Translations under genes and position numbers: made by a program
Part shown: piece by piece, positions 49,484 through 60,404 of the stretch
Numbering within the stretch: position 1 is the first letter of the stretch
How the letters are laid out: every line of letters starts with the position of its first letter
NCBI GenBank assembly: GCA_030685235.1
Contig: MU839249.1
Location: 19,651 to 83,650 of the forward strand
DNA length: 64,000 bases
Direction of reading: 5' to 3'
Source: Copromyces sp. CBS 386.78
Lineage: Eukaryota; Ascomycota; Sordariomycetes; Sordariales; Sordariaceae
Notes under the pieces: generated by a model
Seen by the model: only the letters and a program-made list of their open reading frames with translations
The model's database searches: none
Told to the model about the DNA's origin: nothing

Positions 49484-50918
49484 CTTGGCGGCGGTCGGAG
49501 TAGAGGCTGAATCAACAGTGTCTGGTGCTTCCCGGATATTGTGGTGTAGGTACAATTGAATGATGTCCTACTCAATGAGCCGATAACATGGATGATCGAT
49601 TCTAGGTTGCTGATGGTGGCACACGGCGAAGGTGCCGTATGGTGATGAGGGCTTGGTGTTGATGATAGAGGCGTGTTGTGCCTGGAAACCATGCCACCAC
49701 TGGAGGTTACGTCCTGACGTCGTGGACAACGGCCGGGGGGGTTAATGTTGGCGCCTAAGGTACCTAGCGGGCATGTGAGGCCGCGTGAGCCTAGGTCACC
49801 ATGGCTGTTCTTTCTGCGCTGTTCGTCTGGACCTGTGGCTTGAAGCTGCACCTGGAGGCTCTGGGCGGGAGCGAACCACAGGTCCCGCTCGGGGCCTACC
49901 GCCCGCCAACCTGCCCGCTTGCCCTGGATTGCCTTGGAATCCTTGGCCGGCTACCTTACCTGTACCTATCCGCCCCGGGATGATGCTGCGCATTGGGCCC
50001 AACAAGGAGTGTCTGAGTTCGTGGGAATAACCTCAGATAATGCATGACAATGGAGGTATACCTTTGTAATGTTGTTCAGACCTGAAATCACCATGTCCTG
50101 CCATCAAAGCCACATGTTGTACGACTGGTGGATAATGGGACACAGTCGATGCTGTTTAGGTACATTAGGTACCGTGTTGCTTTGGTGACCTCAGGCCCAC
50201 TATACGGTATGCGAACCACAACCACATGGCTATCTATACCTACCTTAGCTAGGTAAGGGCATAGTTCTAGAAGGCAATTGCATACCTACCAGATACACAA
50301 GGCTCAGAATATGTACACATGCTCGTTTGCTTGCTCGTCGTCTGTTGATTCTTCCAGTTGGTGTGAGAATGATCTTTTGCTGTTTGCCTCGTGGGATTCT
50401 AGAACAGATTCTAGAAAGCTCCCCAGGATTGCGTCTGCTACCTATTTGGGACAACATCGTCGCTTCTCCACTTGGAGTCCAGGAAGAAGCACAGCTGGAG
50501 CCGTTGGAGCAGTTGGAGAGCGTGGAACTCAGCCCTGCGTCAACGCCCCGCGCGTGAATCTTCAGGCTTCTTACGAATTCCACCGTCACCAGGGAGGGGA
50601 CCCGGGGACGACAAGGCAAGCGTGATTGCTAAATTGCTGCAGCCTCACTGCCAACCCACCTCTTTCCTGCATCCTCCCTTTCCAGCTTTTATCCTCGACT
50701 ACATTTCATTCTATCACCAGACAACGAACGACCTTTTGACGACGACTCTAGCTGTGACATAGCCACTTTGAATACCACCACTACCAACAACAACACCTGC
50801 GCCTCTGCCACTCTAAGCGCTTTACAACACGAGCTAGCTAGCTACCCCTCCTCAACAACACCTTCGCACAAACACAACCTCAACACCCTTGAACACTTGC
50901 ACAAATACCATCATCACA
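49484..50918. promoter_or_regulatory. Divergent intergenic promoter region between vps24 and sba1
   Basis: The 1.43 kb between the two start codons has no supportable gene. The sba1 side ends in a C/A-rich leader (about 50765-50918, repeats of CAACA and ACCAC) typical of fungal 5' leaders. Heat-shock-type dyads lie at 50265-50416, nearer to sba1. Confidence 0.55.
50265..50416. promoter_or_regulatory. Three TTCTAGAA dyads, candidate heat-shock elements
   Basis: TTCTAGAA occurs at 50265-50272, 50397-50404 and 50409-50416. Each fits TTCnnGAA, the dyad recognised by heat-shock factor. The last two are separated by four bases. They lie 500-650 bp upstream of the p23 start codon, a gene that is expected to be heat-regulated. 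The four-base gap is not the ideal two-base spacing of a contiguous element, so function is inference. Confidence 0.5.
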
Positions 50919-52054
50919 ATGGCTTCCAACGTGACACCTGAGGGTGAGTACCTGGTTCTCCTGCCCTTGTGATCCTGATTTGCGGGTGTTCGAGGCTAGC
51001 TTGCTCGCTGGCTGGCCGGCCTTGACTACTACCCCTCTCGAGATCGCATCGCATGTCTCTATCAAGAGCTGCGCTTCCTGTCGCATTGTATATACGCGAT
51101 TTGCTGACAATGAATTCCAATCCTACAGTTCTCTGGGCTCAGCGCTCTTCTGCTACCGACCCCGAGAGCAACTTCATTTACCTCACCATTGGCGTTCCCG
51201 ACGTCCCTACTTCCAACCTCAAGCTCGACCTCAAGCCCACTGGTCTCGTCTTCACTGGCCACTCCGACACCCTCAAGAGGACCTACCACGTCGAGCTCGA
51301 GTTCTACGCCGAGATTGACCCTTCTGCGAGCAAGGTCAACCACACTGCCCGCGATGTTGAGATGAAGCTTCGCAAGAAGGAGCTTGATGCGTCCTACTGG
51401 CCCCGTCTCCTCAAGGAGTCCAAGAAGGTCCACTTCCTCAAGACCGACTTCGACAAGTGGGTTGACGAGGATGAGCAGCACGAGGCCGCTGAGGACGACT
51501 TCAGCAACTTTGGCGGTATGGGTGAGTACTAGTTCTTTACACCTTTTCTCCCGCCCGCTTGTGATCTGACTCTGCGCCGTTTGTGCCACTGGTCCCATCC
51601 CCTCCGAGCCAACCCCCCTCTCCCCCATCCTTATTCATTTCAAAACTAAATATATTGCGTACCTGCAGGAGGTATGCCAGGCATGGGTGGCATGGGCGGC
51701 ATGGACGGTGGTATGGGTACGTACACTCCCAGCTGAACGGGGAGGGACATATGGTATTGACCATATCCGAGACAACGCGGACACCTCCAAGAGTCATACC
51801 TCCAAGAGTCATCTGGCGGCTGTGTTCTCTCTTGGTAATCCTTGACCAACCTGCTAACTCGAATTTACACAGGCGGTGACTTCGGTGGTATCGACTTCTC
51901 CAAGCTCGGCGGCGCTGGTATTCCAGGCGGTGACGACGATGAGGAGGACTCCGACGATGACATGCCTCCTCTCGAGGGCGAGGATGAGGCTGATAAGGCC
52001 GAGGAGGCTAAGGAGGCCAAGGAGGCTGTCGACACGTCAAAGGAGGCTGCGTGA
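50919..52054 (+). CDS. sba1: Hsp90 co-chaperone p23 (Sba1/Wos2 orthologue)
   Basis: Four exons, 50919-50943, 51129-51521, 51669-51716 and 51873-52054, give 215 residues. All introns are GT-AG and split a codon after its first base. p23 binds the ATP-closed Hsp90 dimer through a CS-type beta-sandwich and slows ATP turnover in the cytosol and nucleus. Residues 9-130 are the CS domain, opening with VLWAQRSS. The family signature YWPRLLKESKKVHFLKTDFD and then KWVDEDE is clear. A Gly/Met-rich segment (MPGMGGMGGMDGGMGGDFGG, mostly encoded by the tiny 48-bp third exon) and an acidic tail (DDDEEDSDDDMPPLEGED) follow, as in fungal p23. The start is fixed by the first-exon context ATCACAATGGC. Confidence 0.96.
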
Positions 52055-54212
52055 ATACTCAAAAAAGCAATAGTCATACCCAAGCCCCGGAGTAGTGGGC
52101 TTTAATGTTTAGATCTGGGCATTGGGAATAACGACAGGATTTACTCACACATACCCTCCCATTCCCCGGTGCTCCAGGGATGGAATATTAACGCTGGATG
52201 AATGACTGGAACGGGTTTTATGGAGTACTTTGATTTCGGTATCTAGCAGGATCTTAAAGCGAATGAAATCATGCTCATTTTTTTTTTCTAGGCAACCTTC
52301 GATCCCGAATTTGCAATATGTACGTGACGATTGCGGGCCTGTATCTTCCCCACGGACAGACCCTTGCATCCAACCTTTGTCGCCGAAAGGCTGGTTATTA
52401 TCGTCGGTCTCAGCTCGGTGCCTCCCTTCTCGCATCATCTTTCCGGTTTTGCGGCGCTTCTACAAAGCAGGTCTTGGGAAATCGATGGAAGCTCAGGAAG
52501 GGCATACTACTCGGTTGGCTCTCTTTCAAGTCGAATGTGCACCCATCGCCACCGGTTCGTTCTCACGCCTTCCTAATCACCGGAAACTGTATGCAGTGCT
52601 TTCAAGTGAGGCTGCGGACCCATCGCATTGGTACCCTATCGTCGTCCGTCTTTCAAAAGCAGCACGACGGGAATATCGCATAACGATATTGCGATGTCTT
52701 GCTCTCTACAAGATCAGTGGCTTATTCCCCGGCCGAGGACATGACCTCCAGTTAGATTCGGTTTATTTGGATCAGTCCTACGGCGAGTGTCTCTCAATGG
52801 GAGGTCTCATCTGCCTCCTTCCATCTCGAATGCTGCTTCTTTCTCGGCGATGAGGCACGTCGCCATTCCTACCATACCCCTCCCGGCGCCGTGCTGCTCT
52901 CTCCGATGTCGATGCCCTGGCAGTAAACGCAGCAGCTGCTCCTTCGTCTTGGAAGTCGTTCTAGGGCTTTGCCGCCAGGATTCTGAATTGCTACACAGAC
53001 CATCCCCCTTTTGAATGACTTGCTGAGTCTTTCCATCTTTCGTCACGTTATCTCCACACTACTCAACACCTTAGATCTGGCGTCTGTGATGCCAAGCTGA
53101 GATTGTCATCTAGTATGAGTTGTGGTCGGGATGGAACTTGTTATAAAAGGAAGGTCGCTGATGAACACCAAACTTCATGACCCACAGAAAGCCCCGTCTG
53201 TTTCAGATAGTCAGATACCCAGACGAAAACCGCCAGTGTCGGGTGGAGGCGGTGGGTGGTGGTAGTGTTTAATCTCGTATTGTTACTGTGCTTCCTGCTG
53301 GTTTCTCACCTCGCTTCTTGCTAAATTCGCGCCTGCTCTTCTCGCATTCCAGTCTGTCTCGGGCAAACTTTGCGGCACTTGTGCTTTAGATCCAGCAGCT
53401 TTGCGGCGCATGTACAAGGCATACTTTGATAGACGCCTCCTCGTATAAGAGAAAGAGCAAACCACCAGGGGAAACGAGTTGGTTTTCTGGACGCCAGTTC
53501 ATCCTCACTGGGATTTTTCAGATACACCGAACACTCGCCAACTTTGGAATCACTACATTTGACACTACAGACTGTTCAAGGAAGAGGAAGATAAGGTGCA
53601 ACAATTCCTTCTTCATCCGAACCAAAGTGCAACAAATGGGAAGGAGTGATGAAATCCTGAGGGGCCTGGATAACTAGCACCAAGAACGAACACAAGGTCA
53701 GTCAAACATACCTATTCACAATTTTCTCAAGAATTTGGCTTTTACTTCACACTTAGAAATCACCATCGTTGAGTGCTCGAAGAGCTTGGTGCTGTTACCC
53801 AGACGGGGTTCTTGTCATTGGACACTTGGAAAGGACGAACGAGTCGCCACATTGTCAACTTGCCTTTTTCGTGACCATACCTGCCAACATTGGTTGTCAG
53901 GTGTCTCACCAGCTCCCAATAACCTCGTATATGACCTCCTATATATATTTTATGTCCCTGTCCCCAGGACTTCTTTGTTCCCTCTGTCCGCTCTCGGTGC
54001 CCTCACATTACTTACCAAGTCGCTTACACCCCTTAACAGACCTAGCCGCTGGTTTAAGAAGCGAACCCATATAAACCAACAAGTTTCAACCTTCAAGTCC
54101 AGGTGTCAATACCAAACCGCTTGATCCCCAGTCCTATAATCAGCCAAATATCAAACACTCCAAGTCTAACAACAACAACAAAGCGGCTCAAATAACACAC
54201 CCAACCCCAAAG
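52055..54212. other. Intergenic stretch after sba1, no supportable gene
   Basis: This holds the sba1 3' region and the upstream region of the Ser-rich gene at 54213. A 207-codon plus-strand frame at 52230-52853 starts in the presumed sba1 trailer, has no recognisable domain and is not called. The end (about 54100-54212) is C/A-rich with an (AAC) run, like a 5' leader. Confidence 0.5.
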
Positions 54213-54563
54213 ATGGCCTCCTCCACTACCTCCTCCCGCCGCAGCTCAAACTCCTCCACCTACAGCACGTCCTCCAGCAGTAGCGGCTCACATTTCTCCC
54301 ACTACTCACACTCACACTCACACCATTCCTCGACACCATCGCCATACTCCAGCGCCACCTCCAGCTTCGCAGGTCTAGGCCCCGCCATCACCATCAACAC
54401 CAACACCTCCAGCGCGACCAGCAGCCGCTCTTCTTCCTCCGCACCGTCGCCTTCATCAGCATCTGGCCCGTATACGGCTGGCGAGGCGGCGAGAGATGCG
54501 CAGATGGGAGCGGCGATTTTGGCTTGGCCGGCTGATGAGGTGTGGGTTGCTCCTAAGATTTGA
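54213..54563 (+). CDS. Small Ser/His-rich protein, unknown function
   Basis: A single frame of 116 residues starting at an ATG preceded by a C/A-rich leader (CCCAACCCCAAAGATGG). Residues 1-90 are dominated by Ser and Thr, with a His-Ser stretch (SHYSHSHSHHSS) at about 30-41. The last 30 residues are more ordered (GEAARDAQMGAAILAWPADE, then VWVAPKI) and may be the conserved part. There is no signal peptide or membrane segment. Composition and size recall the Ser-rich protein at 29446, but I see no alignable homology. Codon use and leader support a real gene. The function is unknown. Confidence 0.6.
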   Translation: MASSTTSSRRSSNSSTYSTSSSSSGSHFSHYSHSHSHHSSTPSPYSSATSSFAGLGPAITINTNTSSATSSRSSSSAPSPSSASGPYTAGEAARDAQMGAAILAWPADEVWVAPKI

Positions 54564-55659
54564 TTTGTTTTGGAAGGGGCAGAAGGTTGAAGGGGATAGC
54601 GGGTATGGGACAGGATGGGAAAAGGATCTTGATCGTTGATTTGGAAGACGGTGTTCAAGAAAAGGGAAAGAGGAACGGAAATGGAAACGGAAACGGAAGG
54701 GGATTACACGGTTACAAGGTAGATAAGGTACATCAGGAGGCTTACTTGGGCATGGCAAATGTTTCTTGTACTTGACAGTGTCTGCTCGAAAGATGACCGT
54801 TTGTAAACACCACGTCTGTCTCCCCAGAAGGATGCTTATAGGCTAAGTTTAAAAGACCGTCGTGAATAGTTGTATAGTGACGTGCCTATCAAGCTAAATA
54901 CGCTAGGCGGTCAATCCATCTTATGTTATGCTGTGCCTTTCAACTTGCCCAGAGTGAATGGACGTGGGGTGGCTGTCAAGGTCCTCATTGAATGTCAGTC
55001 ATATATGTAGCCAGAAGTATTCCTATGGGAAAAGAGAAAGAAAGTGATTGTCGTAGTCAAAGAAGCATTGTAATAGTGTTTTAAATTTCGCTGGCGATCG
55101 ACGGCTGAGTGTGGACCATAAAACCTCGTAAAACTAACTTCCTCGACACCGACATCGTGGGACATACACCATCATCATTCCTTCGGAACCCCGAGTGACG
55201 AGTGACTGTAACAGCCCGTTTGACCCTCATAGACCCTACTACTTTGCAACCTTGAGATGGAAATGGCCAGCAGCGGAAGTAATTTAGCAGTAATTGAAAA
55301 GCTATTCTACTCAATACCTCAACCCTATTTAGGAATAGAATAGACTTGCGAGTCAATCCATTCACTCATCCGCCGACAACTTGATCAAGATGACCCGGCT
55401 ATTGTCGAAAAGACACAGCATGGTCAATAACCGTTGATCTTGCTGCCGTCTATCTACAAGTACTTAATTCCAGCTTCGCACTCGTCCACATCCCGGTCTT
55501 CATAGCACAACTCAAAACAAGAACCAAAAGAACTACAAAAATCATCAGAAACCAAGTTACAGCCCAAGCGCTCACTTTCTCCCCTCGTATCCGAGCCTCC
55601 AAGAGCACCACAAACCCACACAACTCCCTCACCACAACCCCCCACAGCCACAAACCAAG
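54564..55659. other. Intergenic stretch, no supportable gene
   Basis: This holds a presumed trailer of the Ser-rich gene and, toward 55480-55659, an A/C-rich sequence (ACAAAAATC, ACCACAAACCC) like a 5' leader for the next gene. Nothing else is recognised. Confidence 0.5.
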
Positions 55660-56004
55660 ATGTGCACCAAACACTTCATCGACTCCTACTGCACCTCCTG
55701 CGATGAGCTCGTCCAAGGCCGCTCGACAGAATATCCTTGCAGGCCAAAATACAGAGGAGAGCGCATTGGCCAATGCGCGGGAGGCATTGAAACCAAGACT
55801 GTTACGGAAGCCGTGTTGTGCAAGAACTGTGAGAGGAAACAGAGGAAGATGGAGAAGAAGAAGGAGAAAGACAAGGCAAAGGCAAAGGGAAAGGAGAAGG
55901 AGAAGGAGAAGGAGAAGAAGCAGAAATGTTCAGGTTGTGCTTCTGCTGCTGGTGAGATGCCGAGTGTGAATGAGGAGGAACAACCGCTTACCACTGGATC
56001 ATGA
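55660..56004 (+). CDS. Small Cys- and Lys-rich protein, unknown function
   Basis: A single frame of 114 residues. The start context CAAACCAAGATGT lies at the end of a C/A-rich leader. The N-terminal half has spaced cysteines and a histidine (MCTKHFIDSYCTSCDEL, C27, C39, CKNCERK at about 54-60), consistent with a small metal-binding fold of the type often seen in short fungal proteins starting MC..H. Residues about 61-87 are an uninterrupted Lys/Glu run, probably a single charged helix. A second CSGC pair follows at about 89-92. There is no signal peptide. I do not know the family, and zinc binding is inference. Confidence 0.6.
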   Translation: MCTKHFIDSYCTSCDELVQGRSTEYPCRPKYRGERIGQCAGGIETKTVTEAVLCKNCERKQRKMEKKKEKDKAKAKGKEKEKEKEKKQKCSGCASAAGEMPSVNEEEQPLTTGS

Positions 56005-56783
56005 GGGAACGGCGGGAAGGAGGGACATACAATTCACGACAGGCATATGGAGCATTTAGTTGTTTATGGTGGTGGGAAATTTTAGGGCATCATAACATTA
56101 GCTTCCTCCTTTTGCCTGCCGGGATCTTTGATCCGGGCTTCTCCAGCTGTTTGAGCTTCCTCCTATCTGGTGATGCCCAATTTACCCTTCGCAGATAGCT
56201 CTCTGTTGGTAAAATACACGAAGGCAAACCTCTTCGCACGATAGATTCATTCGTAGGAATTGCGATATACAACACGCCACGGTGGTGTTGCTTTCGACTC
56301 GCTGACATATATTCCCGTTATGCCCCAACAGGTCCTATAGCAGAGGCGAGCTAGTAGTCTGGAGAGACATCTATTGCCCTGGGCTAAGGTACCGAGCGAG
56401 GAATACGGAACGCTTAAAAGGTGACCAATGGATGATGGCAGCACTGAATAGTGGCCTTTTGCCCTGTCGCAGACGCGTCCTGCCGTTATCCATCTCCCAT
56501 CAAAGGGACCCTAAACGACATGTGCGAGGTGGTAGGTCGTAGCGAACCGGTCGCAGATCATACAACATTCCCGTAAGAGAAGTGGAGAGACGGTAGTTTG
56601 AAGGTCGTCGTGAGTCTGGAAAGAAATTGCACCAAGCTGTTGACCTAAGCTGAAAACCCTGCCCGTACCCGGAAAAATAGTAAAACAATCATAGACTATC
56701 CGAAATCCGTCAAACGAAATCGCCGCTGAAGCTGGTATTCGCTCTCATCGACTGTTGCTGTTCCTCATACACACACCCTTTGT
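56005..56783. other. Intergenic stretch between convergent genes, no supportable gene
   Basis: The 779 bp separate the plus-strand Cys-rich gene from the minus-strand yra1 gene, so both trailers must lie here. No other feature is recognised. Confidence 0.5.
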
Positions 56784-58481
56784 TCAGAGAATCTCATCCT
56801 CCATGGGAGCATCGCCACCGCTGGCAGCGGCCGGCGCGGCTCCGTTGGCGTTATCGGTGTTGCCACCTTCGAAGTAGTCAGCCATCTCGGAATCCAACTC
56901 CTCAACAGTCTTCTTGGCAGGGCGGGCGTTACGAGGGCGACGGGGGCCCTTCTTGTTGCCAGGCTTAGTAGCAGCAGCACCCTTGGGAGCGTTGGCAGCG
57001 TGCTTGACAGCGGCGGCAGACTTGGGCTGGGCCTTGGGCTGAGTGATACGCTGAGTCAAGCTCTTGGGCTGAGGGATCAACTCGGCATTGGAAACGACGA
57101 CCTCGACCTGTGGGAACGTTAGAAAACCCGAGCTGAAAGATTGTGGGATGGAAAACGAGCGTACCTTAACCGGGCGGTTGTCGATCAGGAGACCGTTAAG
57201 GGCGTTGTACGCCTTGGTAGCACCATCAGCGTGGTGGAACGTGATATGGGCAATACCGCGGCTGGCGCCTCCGGGCCCATACGAAAGTTCCACCCTCTTG
57301 ACCTGTCCAATAGCTTGCTGGAAGTATTCCTATGACAGGGTAATTCGTGGTTAGCGTCGTGCGCGAGTTTCAGCATGGTCGTGTCCGTAACGGTTCGGTT
57401 TCAAATCGGTCAAAGCTAGGGCATGATCTCGAGACGACCCAAAACCAGGATAGCCAGAGCAGCGTGCGTAATTATCCGGGTCAGCAACACCAGCAACTGG
57501 CAGGTGAGCCTAAGATCCAGCACCGACTAGAGCCATCCATACGATCCGACGCGTCCGGGCTCACAGCCCGCGAAGCGAAGGACCGTGTGAATAGATCCAG
57601 GCATGCCAGACAGTCCAAGCGTGTTCCAGTTGACGTGATGCCGTCCTCTCGTAGAATTTCCCAACAACCACGGTGCTAAGCCCCAGTTCCCCGGAGTTGC
57701 AAATCTCCTGACGGACCGGAAAAACCCCCGAAATCGTCCAGCCAGGACGTGAGAAACAGAGTCTCAAAACATTGCTCGCTGTGTAGCGCGCTGGGGCGCA
57801 GAAATCGTCTTCCGAGGTGACCAGCCATGAAGAGATACCGCATACCCCCCAGCTCATACAAGATTTGTCTGCTGGATCCTGCACAGCTTGCTCATTTCCG
57901 AACCAGAGGCGCTTGCCAGCCACCATAATGATAAGGAGGGGAGAGCGTGACAGGGATCTGCTCAACTCGCAGCATGACGGCATGTATTGACACACGTCAG
58001 GGAGGAGCAATCAACGGCAGTCTTGGTGGCCTAGTGGCGAGTTGCAATAAACGACCGTCCCGGCCGCCCAGTGGAGAAATGACGCCGATTGGATATGCCA
58101 CGGAAGAGAGATGTCGATAAAAGTCCGAAGGCTAAATGGCCTCATCGGTAATAACATACCTTGATCTGGCCTTCGGAAACGTCCTTGGGCTACACCGAGA
58201 GTTAGCGGTGAAGAATGCGACGCGGGGGGGAGCTGGAGGACGCGACTCACCAGGTTGCTGACGACAATCTTGCTCTCGCCGGTCAAACCAGCACTCTTGG
58301 CGGGCGCCGGCTTGGCAGCGTTGCGAGCGGGCTTTGTGTTCTTTTGGATACCGCCAGCGGGGGCAGCATTGGCTGGCTTACCGCCGGCCGAGCGGCGGCC
58401 TCCACGGCCACGGGCGTTGGACTTGCCGCGGCGCTGGGTGGAGAGGATCTCGTCGAGAGACTGGTCGAGCTTTCCGGACAT
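56784..58481 (-). CDS. yra1: mRNA export adaptor Yra1/Mlo3 (ALY/REF family)
   Basis: Four exons, 58481-58251, 58189-58160, 57329-57165 and 57107-56784, give 249 residues. REF/ALY proteins join spliced or 3'-processed mRNA to the Mex67 export receptor in the nucleus. The N-terminal conserved box KLDQSLDEIL is at residues 4-13, followed by an RGG-type basic region (GRGGRRSAGG) and an Ala/Pro/Lys linker. The RRM spans about 71-145, with IVVSNL (RNP2), GIAHITFHH (RNP1) and DNRPVKV. After a basic Ala/Lys-rich stretch the C-terminal box KKTVEELDSEMADYFEG matches the family's UAP56-binding end. The second exon is only 30 bp (PKDVSEGQIK). The second intron is 830 bp, more than ten times the others here, and interrupts the RRM before EYFQQ. 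Confidence 0.95.
57330..58159 (-). other. 830-bp intron inside the yra1 RRM
   Basis: The intron starts GTATGTTATT after the codon AAG of EGQIK and ends TTACCCTGTCATAG before GAATACTTC, phase 0. A canonical GCTAAC branch point lies about 20 bases before the acceptor. It contains no open frame I recognise. From memory, the budding-yeast YRA1 intron is 766 nt, follows a 285-nt first exon, is also phase 0 and precedes EFF in the same RRM position. It regulates Yra1 levels through inefficient splicing. Shared function is inference. Confidence 0.85.
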
Positions 58482-59807
58482 TGTGGCGGCGGTGCTTGAA
58501 AGTGAATTAAGTGGTGAGAGAGACGAGACGTGTGGTCAAGATGGCTTCAGAAATTAGGAAGCGCGAGGCGACTCAAATGCGCAGTAGAGCTGGCGAAGGT
58601 CGCGTTGGGCAGATGAATGATAAGGAGGTCAGGTTACGACTTGCTGGTAGCGCAAGGTCGCGTGAAGTCGAGATGGAGTAAAGGGTCGCGATGCAACGGA
58701 GAAGGTGCAGCGACTCTGATCTGATCGACTCGAATGGCAAGTGGAGATGTGGACGTGTGGTCAGGCTGGCGAAGTTGGATGCAGGCCTGCGAGCAATGAA
58801 ATGAATATGAGTCTGAGCGGATGTGATTTATCGGCGACGGAATTTGGCGGCGATGGTGGGTTGTGATGGGAAATAGGTGGTGGTGTTGTTTGGGTGATAA
58901 AGTGGTGAATGGACAAAAGAGGTGAACGAGGGGGGAGAGGAGGGAGCAGAAACCGGTGTCCATGCCCAGAATTTGAGGGAGGCCACGGCCTGCGCTTTCG
59001 TCAAGGCTTGGCAGGCTGAGCAGGCTCCCGCCCACCGTACCAGGAGACAAACGTGATCCTTGCAACTGGCCACCGTCAGGGCCAATCACAGCCTTGTGGC
59101 AATCGCGCTGGCCGATAGCACTCATCAGCACGCTAATCTGTTTGGAGCTAGACCCTCTGTTCTGCCACTCTCCACTTAACGCAGCTGGGGCTGGTATGGT
59201 ACCGGTACCTGCGATGGATGCCAGACTCCCGAGACGTGTCACCACTTTCAGCACCCGGTTCATTCCAGTGCGGCCAAGTGGGACGGAAGCTTTGTGTCGG
59301 TGTTTCCATGGTTCATATTCCACCACACTACAAGCTCTTGCTCTAGGGACGTTTGCAATTGAGCCCTTTCACAAGCGGAAACAAAGAACTGTCCCCGTGC
59401 GCATAACGAAATAACAAACCAAATTATTACTCTAGCCAGTCATGCTACCCAGAGCGTAAGGCAGTTGCTGCTGACTGGTGACATGATACACCATGATCCG
59501 AACAAGGACTGAAATGCCGTGCTGTGTCCTGCTCCTGCGCATTGGACCAACCATGGGGTATCAACTAACTGTGACCCATTCAATCCTCCCAGGCCCGAGA
59601 CCTCGTAGCTTTCTTTCTTCGTCCCCGTATTCCTTTTCTGTGTGCCGGAGTCCTCTTCCCTTGCATATCGGTTGCGCCACGGCCCTGCTGTCTCTTGCTC
59701 TCTCCTTTCTTGCCTCGCCCCAGTCAAGTGTCGCAAAGGTGGTATCGTGCGCGTCTTTGAAATGTAGCTTTCCCATTCCTATCGTACAGTTTTGCGGATG
59801 TTGTGTC
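58482..59807. other. Intergenic stretch between yra1 and ost4, no supportable gene
   Basis: This holds the yra1 upstream region (minus strand) and the ost4 trailer. A 230-codon minus-strand frame (58634-59326) ends 150 bp upstream of the yra1 start. Its composition is that of leader DNA (Ser/His/Pro-rich, no domain), so I do not call it. Confidence 0.5.
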
Positions 59808-59978
59808 TTATTTCGCCTTAGCCGGGGCTGCTGCCACTTTCGCGACCTTCTTCTCCTTGACGATATCGGTTTCGAGATCTTCGGCGTTGGCTTCGAGGAA
59901 TGAGTGAAGAACAAGAAGAACCATGGCCGAGCATCCGAGGACGAGGGCGAGACGGTAAAGTTCGGCGTCGGAAATCAT
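59808..59978 (-). CDS. ost4: Oligosaccharyltransferase subunit Ost4
   Basis: A 56-residue mini-protein. I choose the ATG at 59978 because the product then begins MISDAELYRLALVLG, matching the MISDxxL start of yeast Ost4. The open frame extends upstream to 60188, but that part is unrelated leader. Ost4 is a single-span subunit of the ER oligosaccharyltransferase complex that joins Stt3 to Ost3 or Ost6 and supports N-glycosylation. The hydrophobic segment is at about 8-28 (LALVLGCSAMVLLVLHSFL). Yeast Ost4 has 36 residues. The extra C-terminal 20 here are charged then Ala/Lys-rich (KEKKVAKVAAAPAKAK). A RIP-mutated hAT element begins 427 bp upstream. Confidence 0.9.
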   Translation of the reverse strand: MISDAELYRLALVLGCSAMVLLVLHSFLEANAEDLETDIVKEKKVAKVAAAPAKAK

Positions 59979-60396
59979 TGTGTCGTTGGTGTCGGGTGTT
60001 CGTTCGGTGCTAACAGGTAGCTGTAGACTTGTTGCGACTCGCAGCGCTGGGGCTTGGAGGGTAGTCGAAGTGGGTCTTGGGGACGCTGTTCTGTTGCTAA
60101 AGAAGCTGTCAATATGCTGGATTGTCAGACGGCCAGACAGAGAAAAGAAAATGCCATGCTGACTTTTTCTTGCTGATGCCAATTGCACTAGCTGTGCTGT
60201 ACCGGGACAAGTTCGAAGGTGTATGATACTGGTTGTCGGGTGTTATGGACAGCTTTCCACCTTGAGGGCGGCAACGCAACGCCAGATGGATGTATCAGTA
60301 CATCTCCATCCCGTCCGTCATTTACAGAGGGACTCGATCAAGTCACGTGGACGGACCCAAACTGAAGGACCTCATCCTTGCATGACCGGCTGCGCT

Positions 60397-60404
60397 GCCC
60401 GGGC
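60397..60404 (+). repeat. 8-bp target-site duplication of the hAT element (GCCCGGGC)
   Basis: GCCCGGGC precedes the element's TAGGG end and is found again at 62779-62786 after its CCCTA end. The duplication is itself a perfect palindrome. Confidence 0.85.

Noticed and set aside
52230..52853. 207-codon plus-strand frame after sba1
   Set aside because: It begins in the presumed sba1 trailer, shows no domain and no compositional coding signature, and overlaps other frames.
57561..58010. 149-codon minus-strand frame inside the yra1 intron
   Set aside because: No homology is recognised, and it lies wholly inside the intron defined by clean splice sites and branch point.
58634..59326. 230-codon minus-strand frame upstream of yra1
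   Set aside because: The sequence is Ser/His/Pro-rich leader-like DNA. A separate gene is not supported, though part may be transcribed as the yra1 5' leader.
59979..60188. N-terminal extension of the ost4 frame
   Set aside because: The conserved Ost4 start MISD lies at 59978. The upstream part is unrelated, low-complexity sequence.
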